This document shows, piece by piece, positions 33,510 to 42,844 of a stretch of DNA of 64,000 bases. The stretch covers positions 1-64,000 of the forward strand of contig JBCCJA010000001.1 of assembly GCA_039045975.1 (NCBI GenBank), in the 5' to 3' direction. How positions within the stretch are numbered: the stretch's first letter is position 1; each line of letters opens with the position of its first letter. The position numbers were made by a program, and so were the translations under genes. Source of the DNA: JBCCJA01 sp039045975. Its GTDB lineage: Bacteria; Planctomycetota; Planctomycetia; Planctomycetales; Planctomycetaceae. The notes beneath the pieces were generated by a model. The model made no database searches, had not been told where the DNA came from, and saw only the letters and a list, made by a program, of their open reading frames with translations.

Positions 33510-36119
33510 TTGAACATCTCCCTCCCCAAACTCTCCCTCGTCGTGCTCATCGGCCCCAGCGGGTCGGGGAAGAGCACGTTCGGGCAGAGGCACTTTTTGC
33601 CGACCGAGGTGCTCTCGTCGGACTATTTCCGGGGCCTCGTCAGTGACGACGAGAACGACCAGGCGGCGACGAAAGACGCTTTCGAGTTGTTGCACGAGGT
33701 CGCCGGCCGGCGGCTCGCGCGGGGGCGGCTGACGGTCGTCGATGCGACCAACGTGCAGCCGGAGGCCCGCCGGCCGCTCGTGCAGTTGGCCCGCAAATAT
33801 CACTGCCTGCCGGTCGCGCTCGTTCTCAATATGCCCGAGGAGGTGTGCCGGGAGCGGAACCAGGACCGGCCCGATCGGGACTTCGGTCCGCACGTCATCC
33901 GCAACCAGCGATCGCAATTGCGGCGGTCGCTGAAGCATCTCAAGCGTGAAGGGTTCCGGCACATTTTCGTCATGAACTCGGTCGAGGAGGCCGAGGCGGC
34001 GACGATCGAGCGGGTGCCGCTCTGGAACGACAAGACCGACGAGCACGGCCCGTTCGACGTCATCGGCGACGTCCACGGGTGTGCGGACGAGTTGGAGGAG
34101 TTGCTGGCCGAACTCGGCTACGTCGCCGGCGTTGAAATGGGGTACGAAGTCGGCTGGGGAGTGGGACAAAAAGTCTATTCGCACCCCGACGGAAGGAAGA
34201 CAGTTTTTGTCGGAGATCTCGTCGATCGGGGGCCTCGCATTCTCGATACGCTTCGAATCGTCAGAAAGATGGTGCAGTACGGCTCGGCTCTCAGTGTGCC
34301 GGGCAATCACGACTTGAAGCTGATGAAGAAACTCAACGGCCGGAACGTCCAAATCACGCACGGGTTGGCCGAGTCGATCGCCGAGATCGACGCCCTGCCG
34401 GTCGAAGTGCGGATGCCGTTCTGCGAAGAACTCAAGAAATTCCTCGACGGGCTCGTGAGCCACTACGTCTGCGACGACGGCAAACTCGTTGTCGCACACG
34501 CCGGCCTTAAAGAATCGATGCAGGGTCGAGGTTCCGGCAAAGTCCGGGACTTCTGCCTCTACGGCGAAACGACGGGCGAGACCGACGAATTCGGCCTGCC
34601 GGTGCGGCACAACTGGGCGGCCAACTATCGGGGCCGGGCCACGGTCGTCTACGGCCACACGCCGGTGCCCGAGCCGGAGTGGCTGAATAACACGATCAAC
34701 ATCGACACCGGCTGCGTCTTCGGCGGCCGGCTGACGGCGTTGCGTTACCCGGAGCGGGAGCTCGTCTCCGTGCCGGCGAAGCAGACCTACTGCGAGCCCT
34801 CTCGGCCGTTTCTGAATCCCGACGATCAGGCCCCGGCCCTCTCGGCCCAGCAGCTGCACGACGACGTGCTCGATGCCGAGGACGTGCTGGGTAAACGGAT
34901 CATCTCGACCCGGCTGCAGCGGAACATCACGATCCGGGAGGAGAACGCGACCGCCGCCCTCGAAGTGATGAGCCGCTTCGCCGCCGACCCCAGGTGGCTG
35001 ATTTATCTGCCCCCGACGATGTCGCCTTGTGAGACCTCGACCGAGCCTGGCCTGCTCGAACACCCGGCAGAGGCGTTCGCCTACTACCGCAGCCAGGGCG
35101 TGCCGCAGGTCGTCTGCGAAGAGAAGCACATGGGCAGCCGGGCGGTCGTCACGGTCTGCCGAGACGCCGACGCCGCCCGGGACCGTTTCGGAGTCGATAG
35201 CGGCGAGGTCGGGATCGTCGTCACACGGACCGGCCGAAAGTTCTTTAATGACGCCGATCTCGAAGTCCGTTTTCTCGACCGGCTGCGGGAGGCCCTCGAT
35301 GCGACCAACTTCTGGGACGAGTTCGACACGTCGTGGGTCTGCCTCGACTGCGAACTGATGCCGTGGTCGGCGAAGGCTCAGGAACTTCTCAAGTCGCAAT
35401 ACGCAGCCGTCGGTTCGGCCGGGACGGCGGCGTTGGCGGGTGTCACGTCGGCGCTCGAACGGACGGCAGAACGGCTGGGCGGAGTGGAGGTCGACAAACT
35501 CGCCCCGCTGCGAGAGCGCTTCGCGCGACGGCAGACGTCGCTCGACAAGTACGTCACCGCCTACCGGCAGTACTGCTGGCCGGTCGACTCCATCGACGAC
35601 CTGAAGCTCGCCCCGTTCCACCTGTTGGCGACCGAGGGCAAGGTGCACATCGATCGCCCGCACGTCTGGCACATGCGGCAGCTGCGGAAAGTCTGCCTCG
35701 CGGATGAAGCCCTCCTGCTGGCGACCGCCTTCGAGGTCATCGACGTCACCGACCCGGCGAGCTGCCGGCAGGGCATCGACTGGTGGACGGCCCGCACCGA
35801 AGCGGGCGGCGAGGGCATGGTCGTCAAGCCGGCCGACTGGGTCGTCACCGGGAAGAAGGGACTCGTCCAGCCGGCCGTGAAATGCCGGGGCCGGGAATAC
35901 CTCCGCATCATCTACGGCCCCGACTACGACGCCGAGGAGAACCTGAAGCGGCTCCGCAGCCGCCATCTGGGCCGTAAGCGGTCGCTCGCCCTCCGCGAGT
36001 TCGCGCTCGGCATCGAATCGCTCGAACGGTTCGTCCGCAAAGAGCCGCTCCGCCGCGTCCACGAATGCGTCTTCGGCGTGCTCGCGCTCGAAAGTGAGCC
36101 GGTCGATCCGAGGTTGTAG
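33510..36119 (+). CDS. pnkp: Pnkp: polynucleotide kinase-phosphatase-ligase
   Basis: 869 aa, the size of the characterised Clostridium thermocellum enzyme. Three domains run in order. A 5' kinase (1-170) has P-loop GPSGSGKST (15-23) and an Arg-rich lid near 116-135. A metallophosphatase (about 180-430) has GDVHGC (186-191), GDLVDRGP (235-242), GNHD (265-268), VAHAG (His330) and GHTP (His383). A ligase/adenylyltransferase (about 470-869) has EEKHMGSR with Lys539 as nucleotide acceptor, CLDCEL, EGMVVKP and VKCRGREYLRI. It heals and, with Hen1, seals ribotoxin-cleaved tRNA. The TTG start lacks a ribosome-binding site, so translation may depend on coupling to the preceding gene. Confidence 0.95.
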   Translation: MNISLPKLSLVVLIGPSGSGKSTFGQRHFLPTEVLSSDYFRGLVSDDENDQAATKDAFELLHEVAGRRLARGRLTVVDATNVQPEARRPLVQLARKYHCLPVALVLNMPEEVCRERNQDRPDRDFGPHVIRNQRSQLRRSLKHLKREGFRHIFVMNSVEEAEAATIERVPLWNDKTDEHGPFDVIGDVHGCADELEELLAELGYVAGVEMGYEVGWGVGQKVYSHPDGRKTVFVGDLVDRGPRILDTLRIVRKMVQYGSALSVPGNHDLKLMKKLNGRNVQITHGLAESIAEIDALPVEVRMPFCEELKKFLDGLVSHYVCDDGKLVVAHAGLKESMQGRGSGKVRDFCLYGETTGETDEFGLPVRHNWAANYRGRATVVYGHTPVPEPEWLNNTINIDTGCVFGGRLTALRYPERELVSVPAKQTYCEPSRPFLNPDDQAPALSAQQLHDDVLDAEDVLGKRIISTRLQRNITIREENATAALEVMSRFAADPRWLIYLPPTMSPCETSTEPGLLEHPAEAFAYYRSQGVPQVVCEEKHMGSRAVVTVCRDADAARDRFGVDSGEVGIVVTRTGRKFFNDADLEVRFLDRLREALDATNFWDEFDTSWVCLDCELMPWSAKAQELLKSQYAAVGSAGTAALAGVTSALERTAERLGGVEVDKLAPLRERFARRQTSLDKYVTAYRQYCWPVDSIDDLKLAPFHLLATEGKVHIDRPHVWHMRQLRKVCLADEALLLATAFEVIDVTDPASCRQGIDWWTARTEAGGEGMVVKPADWVVTGKKGLVQPAVKCRGREYLRIIYGPDYDAEENLKRLRSRHLGRKRSLALREFALGIESLERFVRKEPLRRVHECVFGVLALESEPVDPRL

Positions 36120-36266
36120 CGGGTTCTCAGATCCGAGTGCCGTCCCCGATTCGCGTCGCGGGCGGTCCGGTCGAATCGTTTCTGCGGCGCCCGCCACGCC
36201 GAGAATCACGCTTGACCGAGGACGTTTCGCCACACAGCCTGTCGACCGGCTGATAATCACATGTGT

Positions 36267-36292
36267 GGATGTGGCGACGTATCTCCACATCC
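36267..36292. other. Hairpin between pnkp and the GH71/99-like gene
   Basis: A perfect 8-bp stem, GGATGTGG and CCACATCC, with a 10-base loop, extended imperfectly by ACAC/GTGT pairs outside. It is 148 bases after pnkp and 90 before the next ATG. There is no T run. It may be a terminator or a leader structure of the next gene. Confidence 0.35.
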
Positions 36293-36382
36293 CCGTGTGC
36301 CGGCCTCCCTCCTTTACGCCGATCGAGTCGCGTCCGCCGCGATTGCCGATCGGTCCCGCCTCCGAAAAGTCGAATCGTTCCT

Positions 36383-37696
36383 ATGTCTTGCGGATTCCGT
36401 TGCGGCGTCGGCCTGCTTGCGATGTTTGCCATGTCGCTGTGCCTTCAGACGGCCGCTGCGGCCGACGAACGGACGCGTGAAGTCGACCTCGACGTCGTCG
36501 ACGCCTCGACGCTGCACGGGAAGTTGATGTGTGGCTATCAGGGCTGGTTCCGGTGTCCGGGCGACGGGACCGACTTGGGCTGGCAGCACTGGGGGCGGGG
36601 ACGTGACCGTCAGCTCGGCCGGCGGACGGGATTCGGCCCCGGCCGTGTCACGGTCGACATGTGGCCCGACGTGTCCGAGTACGAGCCGAACTTTCTCTAC
36701 GACACGCCGTTCCGCCACCGTGACGGCCGAGTCGCACGCGTTTTCAGTTCGGCCGATCGCTCGACGGTGATGACGCACTTCCGGTGGATGCGGGAATACG
36801 GAATTCACGGCGCGTTCGTGCAACGGTTCGGCAACGCGATCCGGTCGGAGTCGCGACGGGAGAGCGTCGACGCGGTCCTGTCGCACGTGCGGGAGGCGGC
36901 GGAAGCTCACGGCCGGGCTTACGCGGTCATGTACGACCTCTCGAGCATGCGGTCGGACGCCGTCACGCGTCTGATCGACGACTGGCGGCGACTCAGCCGG
37001 AAAGAACGCGTCACGTCCGACGCGAATTACTTGCGGCACAACGGGAAGCCGTTGGTCGCCGTCTGGGGCGTCGGCTTCGAGGACCGCCACAAGAAATACT
37101 CGCTGGAGTCGTGCTCACGTCTTGTCCGCGCGCTTCAGACTGCGGGCTGTTCCGTGATGCTCGGCGTGCCGACGGGATGGCGGACGCTCGACCGGGACGC
37201 CGTCGGAGACGAGCTACTGCTCGACATCATCGCGTCGGCCGACGTAATCAGCCCCTGGACGGTCGGCCGCTATCGGAGCCCTGCCGAAGTCACCCGGCAT
37301 TACGAAAGATATATTTCGGAAGATATCACGTGGACGGAGTCGCGGGGCGTCGACTTTCTCCCGGTCGTCTTCCCGGGCTTCAGCTGGGCAAATCTGAAAG
37401 GCGAGGAGTTGGGGGCGATCCCGCGGCTCCGCGGTGAGTTCTTCGAAACGCAACTCGATGCCGCGGCCGCGTCGGGCGTGTCAATGTGTTACGTCGCGAT
37501 GTTCGACGAGGTCGACGAGGGCACGGCGATCTTTAAATGCACCGACGACCCGCCCGTCGGCGACGGGCACGCGTTCCTCGACATGGAAGGCCTGCCGAGC
37601 GATCACTATTTAACGTTGGCGGGGCGGGCCGCACGGCGTTTCGAACGGATCGGCCTCAGTCGCTCGGGCGACGTGACCGAGCGGGCGAAGAAATAG
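36383..37696 (+). CDS. Secreted GH71/GH99-like protein
   Basis: 437 aa from the ATG at 36383, with a signal peptide ending at LQTAAAADE. The body matches planctomycete and Bacteroidetes 'xylosidase/arabinosidase' proteins of GH71/99 type: HGKLMCGYQGWFRCPGDG, WGRGR, the DMWPDVSEYE motif, FRWMREYGIHGAFVQRF, and VSMCYVAMFDEVDEGTAIFK near the C-terminus with acidic residues suited to catalysis. GH99 enzymes are endo-alpha-mannosidases or mannanases acting on glycans. The specific substrate is unknown. It is convergent with a sulfatase gene 60 bases away. The open frame upstream to 36263 is non-signal sequence and was excluded. Confidence 0.83.
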   Translation: MSCGFRCGVGLLAMFAMSLCLQTAAAADERTREVDLDVVDASTLHGKLMCGYQGWFRCPGDGTDLGWQHWGRGRDRQLGRRTGFGPGRVTVDMWPDVSEYEPNFLYDTPFRHRDGRVARVFSSADRSTVMTHFRWMREYGIHGAFVQRFGNAIRSESRRESVDAVLSHVREAAEAHGRAYAVMYDLSSMRSDAVTRLIDDWRRLSRKERVTSDANYLRHNGKPLVAVWGVGFEDRHKKYSLESCSRLVRALQTAGCSVMLGVPTGWRTLDRDAVGDELLLDIIASADVISPWTVGRYRSPAEVTRHYERYISEDITWTESRGVDFLPVVFPGFSWANLKGEELGAIPRLRGEFFETQLDAAAASGVSMCYVAMFDEVDEGTAIFKCTDDPPVGDGHAFLDMEGLPSDHYLTLAGRAARRFERIGLSRSGDVTERAKK

Positions 37697-37756
37697 AGCC
37701 GCGATTCGGCCGACCTGTGAAAAGCCGTCGTGGGTCGCGGCGACGGTGTCCTCCGG

Positions 37757-39331
37757 TCACTTCGTTTTGCGGCCGGTGCCGGCGGGTTTCTTTTTCGGCT
37801 TCGCGGCCGGCTTGAGTTCCCAGCGGTACGATTCGCCTTCGACGATCAATTTCAGCTTCGGCTTGTCGGGAGCCATCGGGGCGAACGAAGTCGGGCCGTG
37901 CGCCGCGACCGCCCGCATGGTCGACGCGTATTCGGGGTCGTTGGCCAAGTTGTGCCACTCGTGCGCGTCGGCCGTGAGGTCGTAAAACTCTTCCGTGCCA
38001 TTCTGATAACGGATGTAGCGCCAGTCTTGATCGAAGACCGCGAACTCGTCCGGGCGGTTGCTCGGCAGGAGGACGAAGCGGTCTTCGGCCGACGCCGGAT
38101 CGCGGAGCGTGTCGGCCAGGGTGACGCCTTCGAGCGTGTCGTCGGCTTCAAGACCGCACAGGTCGACGAACGTCGGGAACATATCGATCAGACTGGCCGT
38201 GGTGTCGACGACCTCGCCCCGGGCGATGCCGGGGCCGGCCCAAAGGAAGGGCACGCTCGACGTCCGCTCCCACAAAGTGTGTTTACCCCAGTTGCCTTTC
38301 TCACCGTGGTGGTAGCCGTGGTCGCTCCAGAAGACGACGACGGTGTCGTCGGCCTGGCCCGATTCGTCGAGGGCGTCGAGCACGCGGCCGAGCATCGCAT
38401 CGGCGTACGAGATCGAAGCGAGGTAGCCGTGTAACGCGTCTTTCAGCAGGTCACGACGCACGAGTTCATCCTGGTGTCTGCGGCGTCGGTTCTCCATCTG
38501 TCGCCGCATCGGCTCGGGGACGTCGTCGAGGTCGTCGTCGAGGTAGGGCGGCGGTTCGATCGCGTCGCGGTCGTAAAGGTCGAAATACTTTTGAGGGGCG
38601 TAGTTCGGGAAGTGCGGCGCGTAGAGGCCGACGCCGACGAAGAAGGGCTCTTCGGCGCTGCGGATCGTGTCGCAGGCGTATTCGATCCTCTGCGTATCGG
38701 CCATGCGGGCTTCGTCCTCGTCGGGGACCGCCGCCCATTCGAGAAACAGCCCGCCACTGATCCGTTCGAGGCCCGCGTTGAACGGGCCGTATGGCTTGCG
38801 GTCATTAAACGGTACGTCGTCGCCTTCCCAGGAATTGAGCGGCCAGCCCGACTCGCGTTGGGCCTGCGACCTTAAAAAGAACTCGGTCCAACCGCGCCGG
38901 TCGATCATGCCTTCGGGGTGATGGAATAATTTTCCGGCGCCGTACGTACGGTAGCCGGCGTCGCTGAACGCGACCTGCAGGGGCCGAATGTCGGGATCGA
39001 CGAAGAAGTAAGGCGCCGTCGTGTAGCACCCGGTCGTCGACGCGTGTCGCCCGGTGAAGATCGCGGTTCGAGACGGCGCACAATAAATCCCCGCGGTGTG
39101 GGCGTTGGTGAACGTCACGCCGCGTCGGGCGAGGCGGTCGAGGTTCGGCGTGACGGCCTGCTCGTACCCGAGCGGACCGGCCCAATCACACATGTCGTCG
39201 ACCGCGAAGAAGACGACGTTCGGCCGCCCGGCGCCGGCTTCCGAAACGACACCGAGACACAACGTCGAAGTGATCGCGAATCCTAAGGCCACACTACGCG
39301 GTCGGCTGGCATCGGCTGTCGGGTTTCGCAT
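37757..39331 (-). CDS. Secreted sulfatase (2), iduronate-sulfatase-like
   Basis: 524 aa. A signal peptide covers about residues 11-33. Metal-site VDDMCDW (Asp45-Asp46), formylglycine motif CAPSR (Cys84), GAGKLFHHPEG and WSDHGYHHGEKGNWGKHTLWE are all intact; the last block is typical of iduronate-2-sulfatase-like enzymes. A Lys-rich tail (KPAAKPKKKPAGTGRKTK) closes the protein. It is the last of three sulfatase genes in a minus-strand run starting at 42789, following the DUF1592/DUF1552 pair. It probably attacks sulfated polysaccharide outside the cell. Confidence 0.92.
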   Translation of the reverse strand: MRNPTADASRPRSVALGFAITSTLCLGVVSEAGAGRPNVVFFAVDDMCDWAGPLGYEQAVTPNLDRLARRGVTFTNAHTAGIYCAPSRTAIFTGRHASTTGCYTTAPYFFVDPDIRPLQVAFSDAGYRTYGAGKLFHHPEGMIDRRGWTEFFLRSQAQRESGWPLNSWEGDDVPFNDRKPYGPFNAGLERISGGLFLEWAAVPDEDEARMADTQRIEYACDTIRSAEEPFFVGVGLYAPHFPNYAPQKYFDLYDRDAIEPPPYLDDDLDDVPEPMRRQMENRRRRHQDELVRRDLLKDALHGYLASISYADAMLGRVLDALDESGQADDTVVVFWSDHGYHHGEKGNWGKHTLWERTSSVPFLWAGPGIARGEVVDTTASLIDMFPTFVDLCGLEADDTLEGVTLADTLRDPASAEDRFVLLPSNRPDEFAVFDQDWRYIRYQNGTEEFYDLTADAHEWHNLANDPEYASTMRAVAAHGPTSFAPMAPDKPKLKLIVEGESYRWELKPAAKPKKKPAGTGRKTK

Positions 39332-39410
39332 GGGAAGACTCGGTAGATATGGAAGGAATGAAGAGGGCGGCCACTAGAAAACGGCGACCGAGGTAGGGCA
39401 CGGGAACTCG

Positions 39411-40877
39411 TCAGGGACGGGGAGAGAGGCCGCCCGACTTCTCGGCGAGCGTCGTCGCCAGCTCTTCACGGACCGCGGCGAACCCGACGTCATCGATCAG
39501 ATTGGTGAACGCGTCGGGATCGGCCTGAAGGTCGTACAGCTCGGCGGCCTCGGGGCCTCCCCATTCGGAGTAGCGGAACCGGTCGGTGCGGATCGACCGC
39601 CCGAGTTGCTCGCCACGGCTCACCACGGTGTAAGCGGTATCCCTCACCGCGGGCGAGCTGCCTCCGAGGACGTCGACGAGCGATTCGCCGTCGCCGGCGT
39701 GAAGCATATCGATCCCGGCCAGCGTCGCGAGGGTCGGGTAAAGATCAACAAGCTCGACGAACGCGTCGCTCGAACTGCCCGGCGATGTCAGGCCGGGCAC
39801 GCGAACGAGCATCGGCACGCGGGCACACTCCTCGAACAGCGTCACCTTGCCCCACATGTAATGCTCGCCGAGGTGGTAACCGTGGTCGGACGTCACGATC
39901 ACGATCGTCTCGTCGTACAGGCCCGCCTCTTTGAGTGACGCCATGACGCGATCGAGTTGGGCGTCGACGAACGCGATGCACGCGTGATACGCCTGCATGT
40001 AGTCACGCGCCAGGTCCTCGTTCTCGACCTGGGCCTCGAAACCGAAGCCGACGTAACGCCGCGTCAGGGCGAGTTTCGGGATGTCGGCCCAATCGTCGGA
40101 CGGGTTCCGTGCTAGGACCATCTCGTCGAGCGGGTTCGCGTCGAAGTAGCGACGCGGGGCCAGGAAGGGCACGTGCGGTTTTTGGAAACCGCAGGCGATG
40201 AAGAACGGCTTGTCGCCGAAGGCCCGTTCGCGGAGCCACGCGTCGACCTGCAGCGCGTTCTTGCCGTCTTTGTGCCCGTCGTCGTCGAGGTCTGTCGGGC
40301 CGTACCCCGGCGTCGTCTGTCCGCGGAGCTGCGTCGCGTACTCCGCGACGAACGCTTTGTACCGGTCGCGATTCTTCCGGGTCGGGGGGCCGAACTTGGC
40401 GACGAACGCGGCTCTAGCCTCCTGCTCGACGGCGAGCGTGTCGTTGTCGAATCGCTCGGGCGATTCGTCCCAGGCCGTCTCCCGGGGGTTCATCTTTTCG
40501 TTGTGGTAGATCTTCCCCGTCCGGGCCGTCCAATACCCCGACCGACGCAGAAACTCCGGCAGCGTCACGAGCCCCGGGGCTTTCTCGCGAATGTCGTCTT
40601 TCTGCTGGAGCACACCGGAGGACTCGGGATACAAGCCGCTCAAGAACGACGCCCGCGAAGGCCCGCAGACGGGGTATTGGCAATAAGCCCGCCCGAACGT
40701 CATCGCGTCGGCCGCGATCGCGTCGAACCCCGGCGTGCGGATGTGCTCGTACCCTGCCGCAGAGACGTGGGTGTTCAGGTCGTCAAAAACGACGAACAAG
40801 ATGTTCGGGCGGTCAGCCGCCCAAGAGGCGGAAGCGACCACACACAGCCACGACAGGCCGAGGAAATAACGAAACAT
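39411..40877 (-). CDS. Secreted sulfatase (3), iduronate-sulfatase-like
   Basis: 488 aa from the ATG at 40877, with a signal peptide ending at SASWA. Motifs are PNILFVVFDDLNTHV (Asp32-Asp33), CGPSR (Cys71), the RTGKIYHNEKMNP segment, and TSDHGYHLGEHYMWGKVTLFEECARVP. This is the same subgroup as sulfatase 2 but clearly a different protein. The 79-base gap to sulfatase 2 is compatible with one transcript. Maturation to formylglycine is needed; no maturase gene is in the window. Confidence 0.93.
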   Translation of the reverse strand: MFRYFLGLSWLCVVASASWAADRPNILFVVFDDLNTHVSAAGYEHIRTPGFDAIAADAMTFGRAYCQYPVCGPSRASFLSGLYPESSGVLQQKDDIREKAPGLVTLPEFLRRSGYWTARTGKIYHNEKMNPRETAWDESPERFDNDTLAVEQEARAAFVAKFGPPTRKNRDRYKAFVAEYATQLRGQTTPGYGPTDLDDDGHKDGKNALQVDAWLRERAFGDKPFFIACGFQKPHVPFLAPRRYFDANPLDEMVLARNPSDDWADIPKLALTRRYVGFGFEAQVENEDLARDYMQAYHACIAFVDAQLDRVMASLKEAGLYDETIVIVTSDHGYHLGEHYMWGKVTLFEECARVPMLVRVPGLTSPGSSSDAFVELVDLYPTLATLAGIDMLHAGDGESLVDVLGGSSPAVRDTAYTVVSRGEQLGRSIRTDRFRYSEWGGPEAAELYDLQADPDAFTNLIDDVGFAAVREELATTLAEKSGGLSPRP

Positions 40878-41229
40878 AGGTGTCACCGAGAAACGAATGA
40901 GGCGGGCGGGATGAGGCGGGACGTCGGGCGGGGCAGGGCGAGCAGGGCGGCGGCCAATCCTGCACGCCATGCGCGTGAGGATCGCACCGTTCGCGGCAGG
41001 CAGTCCGGGGTCACGCTCGACAGGGCGGGCGCGGCCCGTCGAACCGACCGATCAACGCATCAAGAGGTGGTTTTGTGACAGCTCGCGGCCTCGCTGTCAA
41101 AAAACCGCGGCCCGAGCGGATGCCGGTTGTCGAGCCGTCGTGACGTCAGTCACGCGAAACGGGAACGGTTCCGATCAGATCTCCGGGCCTCGTGCGGGAC
41201 GCCGATTCGCTTCGATCCGGCCCAGTCGC
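40878..41229. other. Gene-free gap between sulfatase genes 4 and 3
   Basis: About 350 bases with no credible gene on either strand. Frames that run through it are arginine-rich shadows. It may carry a promoter for sulfatase 3 on the minus strand; no clear consensus or hairpin was seen. Confidence 0.45.
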
Positions 41230-42789
41230 TCATCGAGTCGAAGACTTCTTCCGCCTCTTTGTCGAAAACGTGAGCTCCGGCCGTGCGACGTTCTCGCCCG
41301 GCTCGCGCATCACATACGGTTCCCAGAGGGCACGGGCCGTCTCCCACTCCTCGAGCGTCCGCGTCGGGTACCACGCGGGCCAGCCGATCTCGCCGAAGTC
41401 GTAGTCACGCCCGTTCGCCTTCACCCAAGCGTCGACGGTCGTCGTCGGTCGATCCGAAGGAAAGACTCGGCTGCCGAAGCGGAACACGTCGGACGTGCCT
41501 TCGTCCGCGATCACGTCGGTCCGCCAGCTTTCGAGTTCCACCAGTAGCTCATCGCGGACAGCCGCGTACGCCGGATCGTCCGCCACGTTGTGGACCTCGA
41601 ACGGGTCTTTCCTGAGATCGAACAGTTCGACTTCGGGCTTCGACGCGGCGAAGAACGCCGCCTGCTCCGGAGTCAGTTCGCCGCGGAGGTTCAACACGTT
41701 CATCTCCGCCAACGCCGGGTATGAACGCTCTTTATAGTTACTGTACTGACACCACGGCCGTTCCGGCATCAGATTGAGAATCAGTTTAAAGTCGTGCGAT
41801 CGGATCGCCCGCATCGCGTCATGAACCGAGTCCATTTTATCCCGGGCGGCAAAGATATATTTTCTCTCGCCGAGCCCGTCGCCGAACAGGTCGACCCCGT
41901 GCAACGGCACCGGCGCGGCGACCCCGGCAGCCGCGAGCACTGTCGCGCAGATATCGAGAGAGCAAACGAGGTCGTCGCTGACTCGGCCCGCGGGCACTCT
42001 CCCGGGCCAACGTACGATCAGCGGCACGCGGATCCCGCCGTCATACAGGAACTGCTTGCCGCGGATATGGCAGCGGCCGTGGTCGCCCGTAAAGAAGACC
42101 AACGTACTGTCGACGAGACCTTCGTCTTCGAGACGTCGGAGCAGTTGGCCGACTTTTCGATCGACACGCTGCATCTGCTCCAGCCCGTTCGCCCAGTCGC
42201 GCCTAATAAAGGGCGTGTCGGCATAATACGGCGGCAGCGCGACGTCGTCGGCGTCGATCGGCCGGACGGCGTCACGCTGCCAAGCCCTGTGCGTGTCGTG
42301 AAACGTGATACGGGCGAAAAACGGCTGACCAGGCTCACGCTCGGACCAGTCCCCGCCCATGAACAGTTCCGACTTCCTATTGGGAACGAAGTTGCAGTCG
42401 GTTTTATTGCTCATCAAAACCGTGAAATAGCCGGCCTCCTCGAGCAAATGCGGGATCGGTTTGATCCCGTCCGGCAACGGCTGCTTGTCGACCTCGCGGT
42501 GCTGATGGGCGCCGATAAAATTCTGATGGAAGCCGGTCATCATCGCCGACCGCGACGTCGAGCAGACCGGGGACGTCGTAAAGGCCCACTCGTAGCGAAT
42601 GCCCTCGGCGGCGAGGGCGTCGACGTGCGGCGTCTCGATAGCCGGAGTGCCGTAACAGGAGAGGTCCGGCCCCCAGTCCTCGATCGTAATCCACAAGATG
42701 TTCGGCCGCGTCTCGGACGCCTTCGCCTCTATAATCAAAGAGGCCGAACCCACAGCCCACACACAGATCAGATAGTGAGCAAAACGCAT
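41230..42789 (-). CDS. Secreted sulfatase (4) with CSTSR active-site motif
   Basis: 519 aa with a signal peptide (MRFAHYLICVWAVGSASLI). The metal site is ITIEDWGPDLSCYG and the active-site stretch is PVCSTSRSAMMTG, with Cys76 and Arg80 in place but Thr instead of the usual Pro at 78. FFTGDHGRCHIRGKQFLYDGGIRVP follows, as in the N-sulfoglucosamine-sulfohydrolase-like (heparan N-sulfatase) subgroup. The P-to-T change is seen in some members of that group as I recall, so activity is still expected. It is separated from sulfatase 3 by 350 bases, most of which is open but unsupported sequence. Confidence 0.9.
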   Translation of the reverse strand: MRFAHYLICVWAVGSASLIIEAKASETRPNILWITIEDWGPDLSCYGTPAIETPHVDALAAEGIRYEWAFTTSPVCSTSRSAMMTGFHQNFIGAHQHREVDKQPLPDGIKPIPHLLEEAGYFTVLMSNKTDCNFVPNRKSELFMGGDWSEREPGQPFFARITFHDTHRAWQRDAVRPIDADDVALPPYYADTPFIRRDWANGLEQMQRVDRKVGQLLRRLEDEGLVDSTLVFFTGDHGRCHIRGKQFLYDGGIRVPLIVRWPGRVPAGRVSDDLVCSLDICATVLAAAGVAAPVPLHGVDLFGDGLGERKYIFAARDKMDSVHDAMRAIRSHDFKLILNLMPERPWCQYSNYKERSYPALAEMNVLNLRGELTPEQAAFFAASKPEVELFDLRKDPFEVHNVADDPAYAAVRDELLVELESWRTDVIADEGTSDVFRFGSRVFPSDRPTTTVDAWVKANGRDYDFGEIGWPAWYPTRTLEEWETARALWEPYVMREPGENVARPELTFSTKRRKKSSTR

Positions 42790-42844
42790 GGATCGCTTTC
42801 AGAAGCGGCCGACAAACTCGGCCGCCCCGTGCGACCCATAAACG

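Noticed and set aside
33483..36290. Very long open frame (935 codons) on the minus strand opposite pnkp
   Set aside because: It mirrors the codon structure of pnkp in high-GC DNA; its translation is Arg/Val/Asp-rich with no family motif, while the plus strand has a complete three-domain enzyme.
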